The position numbers and the translations under genes were made by a program. Of a DNA stretch of 21,544 bases, positions 1 through 8,337 are shown in pieces (position 1 is the stretch's first letter; each line of letters begins with the position of its first letter). Source of the stretch: Flavobacteriaceae bacterium UBA1115 (GTDB lineage Bacteria; Bacteroidota; Bacteroidia; Flavobacteriales; Flavobacteriaceae); assembly GCA_002313325.1 (NCBI GenBank), contig DCBE01000017.1, positions 1-21,544 on the forward strand, written 5' to 3'. The notes under the pieces were generated by a model that saw nothing but the letters and a program-made list of their open reading frames with translations, did not search any database and had not been told where the DNA came from.

Positions 1-787
1 AAGAAAAGCTATGCTAGAAGACATAGCCATTCTGACTGGAGGAACAGTAATTTCTGAAGATCGTGGGTTTACGCTTGAAAACGCTACCATTGACATGTTA
101 GGTACCGCTGAAAAAGTAACCATTGACAAAGACAACACCACAGTTGTTAATGGCGCTGGCAAAAAAAATGATATCAAAGCGCGTGTCAATCAAATCAAGT
201 CTCAAATTGAGGCTTCAACATCTGACTACGATAAAGAAAAGCTACAAGAGCGACTTGCCAAGCTTTCTGGAGGTGTTGCAGTACTTTATGTAGGTGCAGC
301 TTCCGAAGTTGAAATGAAAGAGAAGAAGGATCGCGTTGACGATGCACTACACGCTACAAGAGCTGCCGTTGAAGAAGGTATCGTTTCTGGTGGTGGTGTA
401 GCACTGCTACAAACGTTGCCAAACTTAAGCAAACTCAAAAGCGAAAATGCTGATGAGCAGACTGGTGTTCAAATCGTTGCTAAAGCCATTGAATCACCCC
501 TACGCACCATTGTTGCAAATGCAGGCGGTGAAGGTTCCGTCGTTGTTGCCAAAGTCATTGAGGGCGAAAACAACTTTGGATATGATGCCAAAACAAACAC
601 CTATTGTAATATGCATGAAAAAGGAATTATTGATCCCAAAAAAGTTACGCGAATTGCACTTGAAAATGCTGCTTCTGTAGCTGGGATGATTCTAACTACG
701 GAATGTGCCCTGGTCGACATTAAAGAAGACTCGCCAGCTGCCGCTATGCCGCCTATGGGTGGTGGAGGCATGCCTGGCATGATGTAA
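1..787 (+). CDS. groL: Chaperonin GroEL (60 kDa), 3' part
   Basis: ATP-driven barrel chaperonin that folds cytosolic proteins together with GroES. The gene runs off the left edge; the first complete codon starts at base 2 (R-K-A-M-L-E-D), which aligns with about residue 284 of the E. coli protein, so roughly the C-terminal half is visible (late apical, intermediate and C-terminal equatorial domains). Recognisable GroEL blocks are ILTGGTVIS, SDYDKEKLQERLAKLSGGVAV, EVEMKEKKDRVDDALHATRA, the Gly-rich VSGGGVAL and ASVAGMILTTE. The end has the usual Gly/Met-rich tail (GGGGMPGMM). No internal stops or frame disruption are seen. A strong hairpin terminator follows 15 bases after the stop. The ATG at base 11 is an internal Met, not a start. 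Identification is essentially certain. Confidence 0.98.
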   Translation, partial: RKAMLEDIAILTGGTVISEDRGFTLENATIDMLGTAEKVTIDKDNTTVVNGAGKKNDIKARVNQIKSQIEASTSDYDKEKLQERLAKLSGGVAVLYVGAASEVEMKEKKDRVDDALHATRAAVEEGIVSGGGVALLQTLPNLSKLKSENADEQTGVQIVAKAIESPLRTIVANAGGEGSVVVAKVIEGENNFGYDAKTNTYCNMHEKGIIDPKKVTRIALENAASVAGMILTTECALVDIKEDSPAAAMPPMGGGGMPGMM

Positions 788-802
788 TTAATCCATTATA
801 TG

Positions 803-827
803 CTGCCCCTTTACGGGGCAGTTTTTT
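803..827 (+). terminator. Intrinsic terminator of groL
   Basis: A perfect 7-bp GC-rich stem, CTGCCCC (803-809) pairing with GGGGCAG (815-821), has a 5-base loop (TTTAC) and is followed at once by six T (822-827). This is a textbook rho-independent terminator for the groL transcript. The last T is directly adjacent to the ATG (828) of the next gene, which is unusual. Confidence 0.9.
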
Positions 828-1298
828 ATGTACAAATCCCTACTTGAACATATTGCCCAGCGTTTATACCAAAACCCTGAGCCGCAAGAGTTGTTGGAGT
901 GGGTTTGTGCTGAAATACAACAAAAACTCTCTGCCTACGATTGGGTAGGATTCTATTTTCACAAGCCCGAAAAAAAAGAACTCCACTTAAAAGCATTTGC
1001 TGGAAAACCAACAGACCATACCGTAATCCCGTTTGGAAAAGGAATCTGCGGTCAGGTTGCTTTGAGCAACCAAAACTTTGTGGTAGACGACGTGTCTGAG
1101 CAAGACAACTATATTGCCTGCAGTATAAATGTGAAGTCTGAAATTGTGGTGCCGCTTTTTTTAGAAGGGAAAAATGTGGGGCAAATTGATATAGATTCCA
1201 ACACATCCCGTGCCTTTGACGATAAGGACGAGGCCTTTTTAGTGGAAGTAAACCGTCTGGTTGCTGCTTATTTATTGCGTTCAGAAATGAACTTTTAG
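828..1298 (+). CDS. GAF-domain protein, free methionine-(R)-sulfoxide reductase family (YebR/fRMsr-like)
   Basis: A 156-residue single GAF domain of the fRMsr family, which reduces free methionine-(R)-sulfoxide in the cytoplasm using thioredoxin. Family signatures are WVGFYF (39-44), the IPFGKGICGQVA block (67-78), YIACSINVKSEIVVPL (95-110) and GQIDIDS (118-124). Of the three redox cysteines described for the E. coli enzyme (84, 94, 118), two are kept as Cys74 and Cys98, 24 residues apart as expected. The position matching Cys84 is His64. A two-cysteine mechanism or a ligand-binding role is therefore possible. The length is normal for the family. The ATG at 828 is preferred because the N-terminus already aligns and no other in-frame ATG occurs before codon 154. 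The start abuts the groL terminator, so how it is transcribed is unclear. The family call is firm; enzymatic activity is inferred. Confidence 0.9.
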   Translation: MYKSLLEHIAQRLYQNPEPQELLEWVCAEIQQKLSAYDWVGFYFHKPEKKELHLKAFAGKPTDHTVIPFGKGICGQVALSNQNFVVDDVSEQDNYIACSINVKSEIVVPLFLEGKNVGQIDIDSNTSRAFDDKDEAFLVEVNRLVAAYLLRSEMNF

Positions 1299-1312
1299 TG
1301 AGATAAAATTCC

Positions 1313-1320
1313 TACTTTTG
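1313..1320 (+). promoter_or_regulatory. Candidate Bacteroidota -7 promoter element for purH
   Basis: TACTTTTG matches the Bacteroidota -7 consensus TAnnTTTG and lies 19 bases before the purH ATG, a typical distance. No TTG is seen in the usual -33 window (17-23 bases upstream), only a T-run at 1293-1296, so the assignment rests on the -7 element alone. Confidence 0.45.
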
Positions 1321-1339
1321 TCCTTTCAATTTTTATTTC

Positions 1340-2866
1340 ATGCGAGACGCTATTCAAGCCAAAACCGCCCTTATTTCTGTATTCAACAAAGAAGGGCTTG
1401 CCCCCATCGTTACCAAAATGCACGAATTGGGTATTACACTCTACTCAACAGGCGGAACTGCTGCCTTTATTGAAGCGCAGGGTGTTCCAGTACTTCAAGT
1501 CGAGGATTTGACTTCATACCCTTCTATTTTGGGCGGTCGTGTTAAGACTTTGCATCCTAAAGTGTTTGGCGGCATTCTCAACCGTAGGTCAAATGATAAC
1601 GACCAAGAAGAATTGGCGCAATACGACATACCCCATTTAGACATTGTATTGGTGGACTTATATCCGTTTGAAGATACCGTAAAATCAGGCGCATCTGAAA
1701 CAGACATTATTGAAAAAATAGACATTGGCGGAATTTCACTTATTCGTGCTGCTGCCAAAAACTACAAAGATGTTTTATGTGTATCGTCAGTGAGGGATTA
1801 CGATGCATTTCTAGTACTGCTAGATAGGAAAAACGGAAAAACGGAAATATCCGACCGTAAACAATTTGCCTCAAATGCGTTCCGCGTGTCCTCACACTAC
1901 GACATCCATATTTTTGACTTTTTTGATGAAGGTATCGATACATTAAAACTAAGTTACAACGCGGGGAAGGATTTACGATATGGCGAAAATCCGCATCAAA
2001 AAGGATCTTTCTTTGGCGATTTTGACGAGGTGTTTTTCAAACATCACGGAAAGGCACTCTCTTACAACAACCTCCTCGACGTTGACGCAGCAGTACATTT
2101 GATGGCAGAATTTAAATACGATGCGCCAACATTTGCTATCCTTAAACACAACAACGCTTGTGGTTTGGCTACGCGAGATAACATATCACAGGCCTATACA
2201 GACGCACTCGCCGCTGACCCGGTTTCTGCTTTCGGTGGGGTACTTATTACCAACACAACTATAGACTTATCCACTGCTGAAAAGATCAATACACTTTTCT
2301 GTGAGATTGTCATTGCACCTGCTTTTGAGGCAAATGCCTTGGAAGTACTAAAACAAAAAAAGAACAGAATTTTATTGGATTTAAAAAGCTATCCGCAACC
2401 CAATACTTTGGTTCGCTCTTGCCTCAATGGACATTTGGTGCAAGAACGCGACGGCATAACAGACGAGAAGTCTATGCTGAATGAAGTCACGGAACGAAAA
2501 GCTAATGCGCAGGAAATTGACGATTTGTTGTTTGCTTCTAAAATTGCGAAACACACCAAATCCAACACCATTGTTTTGGCTAAAAACGGGCAGTTATTTG
2601 CCGCTGGAACGGGTCAAACTTCAAGAGTTGATGCGCTCAATCAGTCCATTGAAAAAGCCAAGCATTTCGGTTTTGATTTGACTGGAGCGGTTATGGCTAG
2701 TGATGCCTTCTTCCCTTTTCCAGATTGTGTTAAAATTGCACATAACGCAGGTATTGTAGCTGTAATTCAACCCGGAGGTTCTATCAAAGATCAATTGAGT
2801 ATTGACTATTGCAATGGAAATAATTTGGCAATGGTCATAACTGGTGTAAGGCATTTTAAACATTAA
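1340..2866 (+). CDS. purH: Bifunctional AICAR transformylase / IMP cyclohydrolase
   Basis: Catalyses the last two steps of de novo IMP synthesis: formylation of AICAR by 10-formyl-THF, then ring closure to IMP. The 508 residues are full length for bacterial PurH. The N-terminal MGS-like cyclohydrolase domain (about 1-190) shows ALISVFNKEG, STGGTAAFIE and LGGRVKTLHPKVFGGIL. The transformylase domain follows, with the catalytic pair Lys269-His270 in KHNNACG, then DPVSAFGGV, SDAFFPFPDCV and QPGGSIKDQ. The ATG at 1340 gives the expected N-terminus and is preceded by a -7-like element. mreB begins 30 bases downstream on the same strand with no terminator between, so readthrough into the shape operon is plausible; purH-mreB adjacency is common in the phylum. 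Confidence 0.98.
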   Translation: MRDAIQAKTALISVFNKEGLAPIVTKMHELGITLYSTGGTAAFIEAQGVPVLQVEDLTSYPSILGGRVKTLHPKVFGGILNRRSNDNDQEELAQYDIPHLDIVLVDLYPFEDTVKSGASETDIIEKIDIGGISLIRAAAKNYKDVLCVSSVRDYDAFLVLLDRKNGKTEISDRKQFASNAFRVSSHYDIHIFDFFDEGIDTLKLSYNAGKDLRYGENPHQKGSFFGDFDEVFFKHHGKALSYNNLLDVDAAVHLMAEFKYDAPTFAILKHNNACGLATRDNISQAYTDALAADPVSAFGGVLITNTTIDLSTAEKINTLFCEIVIAPAFEANALEVLKQKKNRILLDLKSYPQPNTLVRSCLNGHLVQERDGITDEKSMLNEVTERKANAQEIDDLLFASKIAKHTKSNTIVLAKNGQLFAAGTGQTSRVDALNQSIEKAKHFGFDLTGAVMASDAFFPFPDCVKIAHNAGIVAVIQPGGSIKDQLSIDYCNGNNLAMVITGVRHFKH

Positions 2867-2895
2867 TTCGTAATATTACATACCAATACGAATTA
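2864..2895. repeat. 9-bp inverted repeat between purH and mreB
   Basis: TAATTCGTA (2864-2872) and TACGAATTA (2887-2895) are perfect inverted arms around a 14-base spacer. The left arm begins with the purH stop codon and the right arm ends one base before the mreB ATG. There is no T-run after it, so it is not a normal intrinsic terminator; an operator or an mRNA stem over the mreB start are the options. Confidence 0.7.
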
Positions 2896-2896
2896 T

Positions 2897-3925
2897 ATGG
2901 GATTTTTTGACTTTTTGACCGAAGAAATAGCTATCGACTTAGGTACTGCTAATACGCTCATTATTCACAATGATAAAGTAGTGGTAGACAGCCCATCTAT
3001 AGTAGCTACAGACAGAAGCAGCAATAAAATTATTGCAGTAGGCCAAGAAGCCAACCAAATGCAGGGTAAAACCCATGAAAACATCAAGACGATACGTCCA
3101 CTAAAAGACGGCGTTATTGCTGATTTTAATGCTTCAGAGCAAATGATCAGTATGTTTATCAAAAACATCCCATCACTCAAAAAGCGGTTTTTTACACCCT
3201 CGCTTCGTATGGTAATTTGCATACCCTCAGGTATCACAGAAGTGGAGATGCGCGCCGTTCGAGAATCTGCAGAGCGTGTTAATGGCAAGGAGGTTTATTT
3301 GATTCACGAACCTATGGCAGCAGCTATTGGTATTGGCGTTGACATCATGCAGCCAAAAGGAAACATGATTGTAGATATAGGAGGTGGCACCACTGAAATT
3401 GCGGTTATTGCTTTATCTGGAATTGTTTGTGACAAGTCGGTTAAAACTGCGGGTGACGTTTTTACAAACGACATCATCTACTACATGCGTACCCAACACA
3501 ACTTATTTGTTGGTGAGCGTACCGCAGAGCGTGTCAAAATAAGCATTGGGTCTGCAACTGAAGAACTGGAAAACCCACCTGAAGACATGTCTGTTCAAGG
3601 ACGCGATTTGTTAACGGGTAAGCCAAAAGAAATTCTTATTTCTTATAGAGAAATTCACAAAGCACTTGACAAATCCATTATCAGAATCGAGGATTCTGTT
3701 ATGGAAACGCTTGCACAAACACCTCCGGAACTGGCAGCGGATATTTACAATACTGGCGTGTACCTTGCCGGTGGTGGTTCTATGCTGCGTGGCCTTGACA
3801 AAAGACTGTCTCAAAAAACGGAACTCCCCATTTTTATTGCAGAAGATCCGCTTCGCGCTGTAGTTCGAGGAACAGGTATTGTGCTTAAAAACATTGAACG
3901 ATATAAGTCTGTTTTGATAAAGTAG
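2897..3925 (+). CDS. mreB: Rod shape-determining protein MreB (actin-like)
   Basis: Actin-fold ATPase that forms membrane-associated filaments organising the lateral-wall synthesis complex. The 342 residues match the usual MreB length. Visible motifs are the phosphate-1 loop IDLGTANTL (Asp14), IRPLKDGVIADF, the EVEMRAVRESAERV helix, HEPMAAAIGIG, the phosphate-2 loop IVDIGGGTTEIAV (Asp160), GRDLLTGKPKEI and the C-terminal LAGGGSMLRGLDK. The N-terminal MGFFDFL resembles the short membrane-binding segment of the family. It is the first gene of a five-gene shape cluster, 8 bases upstream of mreC. No promoter of its own is recognisable in the 30-base gap, where a 9-bp inverted repeat sits. Confidence 0.98.
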   Translation: MGFFDFLTEEIAIDLGTANTLIIHNDKVVVDSPSIVATDRSSNKIIAVGQEANQMQGKTHENIKTIRPLKDGVIADFNASEQMISMFIKNIPSLKKRFFTPSLRMVICIPSGITEVEMRAVRESAERVNGKEVYLIHEPMAAAIGIGVDIMQPKGNMIVDIGGGTTEIAVIALSGIVCDKSVKTAGDVFTNDIIYYMRTQHNLFVGERTAERVKISIGSATEELENPPEDMSVQGRDLLTGKPKEILISYREIHKALDKSIIRIEDSVMETLAQTPPELAADIYNTGVYLAGGGSMLRGLDKRLSQKTELPIFIAEDPLRAVVRGTGIVLKNIERYKSVLIK

Positions 3926-3933
3926 TGTAACAC

Positions 3934-4734
3934 ATGCAAAAATTACTAAACAGCATACTGCGAAACAGAACGCTACTGCTGTTTATTTTGTTGCTAGCCT
4001 TATCGCTCCGTTTTATTTCACGAAACCTAAACTACCAACGCAGTAATTTTTTAGCAATAAACAATGCTACTCTTGCCCCCTTTTTTGAAGTCCGTCATCA
4101 GTTTTTCTCTTACTTTAAACGCGGTCAACACAACCAGCAGCTATTACATGACATTCAATATCTTTTAGAAAAGCTTATCAATGAGCAAAGCAAAGCACTT
4201 CTTATAGACAGCATTCCATTTGAAGTAATTCCCGCACAGGTCATTCGTAATAGCATTCAACTTAACTACAACCACATTACACTCAACGCAGGAAGCAAAA
4301 GCGGCATACACAGGGATATGGGTATTATTTCTGCAAATGGAGTCGTTGGGATTGTTCATAGCACCAATGATGAAACTAGCAGTGTTATTTCTTTACTAAA
4401 TAAGTCGCTGCGCATAAACGCAAAACTCAAGAAAAGCAATCATTTTGGAAGCCTCTATTGGAACGGAAACTCGCCAAAAGATATTATATTATCGGATGTT
4501 CCCCTGGCTGCCTCCGTGCAAGTGGGTGATACCATTGTTACTGGAGGCATGTCGGCTGTTTTTCCAAAGCATATTGACCTTGGTGTTATCAATGAAGTTA
4601 TTGTCCCGACAAACGACAACTATTACCAGCTTCACATATCCCTTTTTCAAGACATGACCAGTCTAGATTATGTTTATGGCGTTGTGATACCAAAGGCTGA
4701 AACAATTAAAGAAATGATTATCAATAATGAATAA
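3934..4734 (+). CDS. mreC: Rod shape-determining protein MreC
   Basis: Bitopic inner-membrane elongasome component whose periplasmic part binds and activates PBP2. The 266 residues comprise one N-terminal membrane helix (about 12-27), a segment likely to form a coiled coil (about 60-90), and the MreC beta-barrel domains. The latter contain the recognisable NAGSKSGIHRDMGIISANGVVGIVH block and the later GDTIVTGGMSAVFPKHIDLGVI. The protein is short but in the usual range for Bacteroidota. The gene starts 8 bases after mreB and its end overlaps mreD by 8 bases (4727-4734), implying translational coupling. Confidence 0.95.
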   Translation: MQKLLNSILRNRTLLLFILLLALSLRFISRNLNYQRSNFLAINNATLAPFFEVRHQFFSYFKRGQHNQQLLHDIQYLLEKLINEQSKALLIDSIPFEVIPAQVIRNSIQLNYNHITLNAGSKSGIHRDMGIISANGVVGIVHSTNDETSSVISLLNKSLRINAKLKKSNHFGSLYWNGNSPKDIILSDVPLAASVQVGDTIVTGGMSAVFPKHIDLGVINEVIVPTNDNYYQLHISLFQDMTSLDYVYGVVIPKAETIKEMIINNE

Positions 4735-5227
4735 ACCAATAGGCTTACTGGTTTGGTTTTTGGCACTTGTCTTTGCACAGGTTTTTATGCTTGACCCTAT
4801 TATGCTTGGGATCCCTTATTCACCGTTAATCTATGTACTTTTATTTGTGTTATTGCCCCACCAGTGGGAAGCTTGGATCGTGCTGTTGGTCGGCTTTTTT
4901 ATTGGTGTTGTTGTTGACTTACTTTTCTTATCTGGTGGCATACATACCGTTGCAAGTCTGATTGCTTGCTTCACCAGACCACTGCTTATGCGCGCTGCAT
5001 ACCGGGATACCATATCATTAAGAGACCTAAAGATTGAGAACGAATCTTTCGCAAGTCTTTGTTTCTATAGCTTACTGATTATTTTGGTTCATCACTTTTT
5101 CCTTTTTGTTGCCATGACAGGAAGCTGGTCTAAGCTTGGCTGGTTGTTAAGCGCATGGGGCGCAAACAGTATGTTAACCATAATGACTTGTTTTTTATTA
5201 CTCGTTTTAACAAAAAAAACAACGTGA
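4727..5227 (+). CDS. mreD: Rod shape-determining protein MreD
   Basis: Polytopic inner-membrane partner of MreC in the elongasome. At 166 residues it consists almost entirely of hydrophobic helices (roughly 5-25, 32-75 as two or three segments, 110-130 and 140-162), with charged loops such as TRPLLMRAAYRDT. Sequence conservation in this family is low, so the call rests on the membrane profile, size and position between mreC and mrdA. It overlaps mreC by 8 bases and shares one base with mrdA (TGATG at 5225-5229). Confidence 0.9.
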   Translation: MNKPIGLLVWFLALVFAQVFMLDPIMLGIPYSPLIYVLLFVLLPHQWEAWIVLLVGFFIGVVVDLLFLSGGIHTVASLIACFTRPLLMRAAYRDTISLRDLKIENESFASLCFYSLLIILVHHFFLFVAMTGSWSKLGWLLSAWGANSMLTIMTCFLLLVLTKKTT

Positions 5228-7089
5228 TGAGAACCCGCTTTTTTAGCGCAACGATTGCAATTGTAGGCATTGTACTTTTTGTCAGGTTGTTTTTCCTTCA
5301 AATAATCTCAGATCAGTACGGAGATCTTTCCTTAAAAAACTCGGTATTAAAGCACTATATATATCCCGAGCGAGGATATGTTTTTGACAGAAACGGAACC
5401 CTATTGGTTTCCAATCAGCCCATGTATGACTTGATGGTGATTCCAAAAAACCTTGAGCCATTCGACACTTTGGATCTGTGCAAGATGCTGCGTTTGTCTA
5501 AATCAGAACTGGTTGAACGTATAAATAAAGTGAGTCGTTATTCACTGCGTGTGCCCTCGGTGCTGTTAAATCAAATTTCAAAACAAGACTATGCCATTTT
5601 GCAGGAGAAAATGTGGAAATTTCCAGGCATGTACATACAGCGGAAATCTGTGAGAGACTACCAAACAGAAGTAGCAGCCAATCTCTTAGGTTATATAAGC
5701 GAAGTTAATAATTTCGATATTCGCAACAATCCCTACTACGATAAAGGTGAACTCATAGGACGTCAAGGGATTGAAAAAACCTATGAAGAAGTACTTCGCG
5801 GGACTAAGGGGGTTTCCTATTTGCAAAGGGATAAGTTTAACAGAATTATTGGTCCCTTTAAAGATGGTGCGCTGGATACTTTGCCAGTACCGGCGCAAGA
5901 CATAACGCTATCTATTGACATTGTACTTCAAGAATATGGCACGAAGCTATTGGCAAATAAACGTGGTGGCATTTTGGCCATTGAGCCCAACACAGGTGAA
6001 ATTCTGATGAGTGTGAGTACGCCAACCTTTGATCCCAATGCACTTATAGGTAGAGATCGGTCTTACCTTTTTGAAGCACTAAAGCAAGACACCCTTAACA
6101 GGTATTTATTTGACCGCTCTCTCCAAGGGCAATACGCACCGGGTTCTCCTTTTAAAGTACTAAATGCGCTTGTGGCACTGGAAGAAGGTGTGGTGGATGC
6201 CAAAACAAAATTCACTTGTTACAGCGGACATTACTATGCCAGAAATCAATTTATGGCATGTATGTGCCCCCCTGGAACAAAAAACAATCTAAACAGGGGT
6301 ATTTATAAATCTTGTAACACCTATTTCTCCAATGTTTACCGTCGGATTATCGACAAAGACAACAAGGTCGAAGAGAATATCAATAACTGGCACAAACACT
6401 TGAACAGTTTTGGTTTGGGGAATTATTTGGGCTATGACCATCCTGTAGGCCAGCCAGGCTATGTACCCAATGCCAACTTCTACAATCTTTGGTATCCCAA
6501 TCAACGATGGCGTGGATCTACCACAGTATCCAATGCCATCGGACAAGGTGAAATACTTATGACGCCCATTCAATTGGCTAATGTTGCAGCAACCATTTCA
6601 AATCGCGGGTTTTTCTACACGCCTCATTTTGTGAAAGGCATACAAGGAGATTTTATTGATCCTAAATACAAAACAAGACGCACGACTTCCATTTCAAAAG
6701 AACATTTTACAAATGTCATTGAGGGAATGGCCGATGTGGTTAGTAAAGGAACAGCACGATTGGCTGCCATAAGAGGAATCGAGGTCTGTGGCAAAACGGG
6801 TACCATTGAAAACTTTACAAAAATTGATGGCGTCAGAACACAGCTTACAGATCATTCTGTATTTATTGCTTTTGCGCCAAAAGACGATCCTAAAATTGCA
6901 CTTGCAGTTATCGTTGAGAACGGATACTGGGGTGCGCGTTGGGCTGCGCCCATTGCCAGTTTGGTAATTGAAAAATATCTCAAAGGGGAAGTCAAGCGAA
7001 GATGGCTGGAAAACCGCATGCTCAATGGAAGTCTTGAAGAAGAATATGCCAAGGTAACAAGCAACAAACCTTTTACCATCAATGAATAA
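5227..7089 (+). CDS. mrdA: Peptidoglycan transpeptidase PBP2 (class B penicillin-binding protein)
   Basis: Cross-links lateral-wall peptidoglycan in the periplasm, paired with the glycosyltransferase RodA. The 620-residue product begins at ATG 5227, which overlaps the mreD stop by one base. A longer reading from 5155 would add 24 unlikely residues inside mreD. It has an N-terminal membrane anchor (about 6-26), a pedestal/dimerisation domain with GRQGIEKTYEEVLRGTKG, then the transpeptidase domain. All three active-site motifs are present: Ser307-Pro-Phe-Lys310, Ser362-Cys-Asn364 and Lys523-Thr-Gly. The insert with Cys-Met-Cys-Pro-Pro before the SxN motif corresponds to a cysteine/histidine-containing region seen in Bacteroidota homologues. 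The end overlaps rodA by 8 bases. The enzyme is predicted to be beta-lactam sensitive. Confidence 0.97.
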   Translation: MRTRFFSATIAIVGIVLFVRLFFLQIISDQYGDLSLKNSVLKHYIYPERGYVFDRNGTLLVSNQPMYDLMVIPKNLEPFDTLDLCKMLRLSKSELVERINKVSRYSLRVPSVLLNQISKQDYAILQEKMWKFPGMYIQRKSVRDYQTEVAANLLGYISEVNNFDIRNNPYYDKGELIGRQGIEKTYEEVLRGTKGVSYLQRDKFNRIIGPFKDGALDTLPVPAQDITLSIDIVLQEYGTKLLANKRGGILAIEPNTGEILMSVSTPTFDPNALIGRDRSYLFEALKQDTLNRYLFDRSLQGQYAPGSPFKVLNALVALEEGVVDAKTKFTCYSGHYYARNQFMACMCPPGTKNNLNRGIYKSCNTYFSNVYRRIIDKDNKVEENINNWHKHLNSFGLGNYLGYDHPVGQPGYVPNANFYNLWYPNQRWRGSTTVSNAIGQGEILMTPIQLANVAATISNRGFFYTPHFVKGIQGDFIDPKYKTRRTTSISKEHFTNVIEGMADVVSKGTARLAAIRGIEVCGKTGTIENFTKIDGVRTQLTDHSVFIAFAPKDDPKIALAVIVENGYWGARWAAPIASLVIEKYLKGEVKRRWLENRMLNGSLEEEYAKVTSNKPFTINE

Positions 7090-8323
7090 GTTTTTACGAT
7101 TTGACTGGTATTCTTTAACCCTCTTTTTGATGTTGGTGGGCATAGGTTTGGTCAACATATATTCTGCTGTATACGATGCTAACAACACGGCTATTGCTGC
7201 TGGATTTATGCAAAAACAGCTTATTTCTTTGGCGATAGGTTTAGTTTTGATTTTCATATTTCAATTCATTGATATCAAGTTTTTTGAACGGTATGCCAGT
7301 ATATTATTTTTGGTGTCAATCGCAAGTTTGCTGGGCCTAAGGGCGGTTGGAACTGAAGTATCTGGCGCAAGGTCTTGGTATGCCATTGGCGGATTTAGTC
7401 TACAACCTTCAGAGTTTGCGAAAGTTGCCGTTGCACTTGCACTTGCCAAGCACTTAGGTGGTTTTAATTCACGTATAGACAACATAAAAGATTATACAGG
7501 CGCCTTTGTCATCATGGTCATTCCTGCCATATTAACTATACTCCAACCTGACCCTGGAACAGCAATAGTGCTTTTGAGCTTTTTCCTTGTCCTTCATGCC
7601 GAAGGACTTCCAGCCAACTTTCTTTATGTCATACTAGGTCTGTTTGGACTATTTATACTGACGTTGCTCATTGGTGTCAATCCTACCCTGTGGACCATTG
7701 GTGTTTTATCGTTGTTTACCTATGCCTACAGACGTTTGCAAAAGGCAAAAAAAGTGCTTAGACCCATACTATTAATAGTAATCATGGGGGCGGCTTTTAC
7801 GCTTTCTGTATCCTATATTTTTGACAATGTGTTTGAACAACGACACAGAGATCGCTTTAATATTTTATTGGGAAAAGAAGTTGATGTTAGAGGCGTGGGC
7901 TATAATATAAATCAGTCTCAAATAGCCATTGGTTCAGGCCGTGGGTTGGGCAAAGGTTACCTACAAGGGACACAAACCAAAGGAGGGTTTGTCCCAGAAC
8001 AACAAACCGATTACATCTTCACAACTGTGGGTGAAGAATGGGGCTTTTTAGGCACGTCCTTGGTTTTGGGTCTTTTTATGATGCTTATGATACAGATTGT
8101 CAAAACAGCCTACAAACAAAAAACCACTTTTAGCAGGGTATTTTGCCTTGGATTTGCTTGCATATTACTCACACACGTAGGCATTAATCTAGGCATGGTG
8201 GTTGGCTTGGTGCCGACCATCGGTATTCCACTGCCGCTGATGAGCTACGGGGGATCTAGCCTGCTGGCTTTTAGTGTTTTTATGGGAATTTACTTACGTG
8301 TGTATTATCAGAGAATACAATAA
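7082..8323 (+). CDS. rodA: Rod shape-determining protein RodA (SEDS peptidoglycan glycosyltransferase)
   Basis: Polymerises lipid II into glycan strands at the lateral wall, in complex with PBP2. The 413 residues form a SEDS-type polytopic membrane protein of about ten helices. Diagnostic segments are GARSWYAIGGFSLQPSEFAK, QPDPGTAIVLL, GVGYNINQSQIAIGSGRGLGKG and QTDYIFTTVGEEWGFLG, which contains the catalytic Asp310. The C-terminal LPLMSYGGSSLLAF is also typical. It is slightly longer than E. coli RodA, as is usual in Bacteroidota. The overlap with mrdA uses the same ATGAATAA junction as mreC/mreD. It is convergent with prc, leaving only 14 bases between stop codons. Confidence 0.97.
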   Translation: MNKFLRFDWYSLTLFLMLVGIGLVNIYSAVYDANNTAIAAGFMQKQLISLAIGLVLIFIFQFIDIKFFERYASILFLVSIASLLGLRAVGTEVSGARSWYAIGGFSLQPSEFAKVAVALALAKHLGGFNSRIDNIKDYTGAFVIMVIPAILTILQPDPGTAIVLLSFFLVLHAEGLPANFLYVILGLFGLFILTLLIGVNPTLWTIGVLSLFTYAYRRLQKAKKVLRPILLIVIMGAAFTLSVSYIFDNVFEQRHRDRFNILLGKEVDVRGVGYNINQSQIAIGSGRGLGKGYLQGTQTKGGFVPEQQTDYIFTTVGEEWGFLGTSLVLGLFMMLMIQIVKTAYKQKTTFSRVFCLGFACILLTHVGINLGMVVGLVPTIGIPLPLMSYGGSSLLAFSVFMGIYLRVYYQRIQ

Positions 8324-8337
8324 ACGCGTTTAATAAA

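Noticed and set aside
4761..4778. TGGCAC with a downstream TTTGCAC resembling a sigma-54 site
   Set aside because: GG-to-GC spacing is one base too long and it lies inside the mreD coding region, where the sequence is explained by the protein.
5155..5226. 24-codon upstream extension of PBP2
   Set aside because: It overlaps mreD heavily and lacks PBP2 similarity; ATG 5227 overlaps the mreD stop by one base and gives a proper membrane anchor.
6694..7257. 187-codon open frame antisense to mrdA and rodA
   Set aside because: Composition is that of a reverse-strand shadow, it spans the mrdA/rodA junction, and it has no recognisable domain or start signal.
8321..8332. Perfect 12-bp palindrome TAAACGCGTTTA between the convergent rodA and prc ends
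   Set aside because: Too short, without a loop or T-run, to act as a terminator; it includes the rodA stop codon and could easily be chance.
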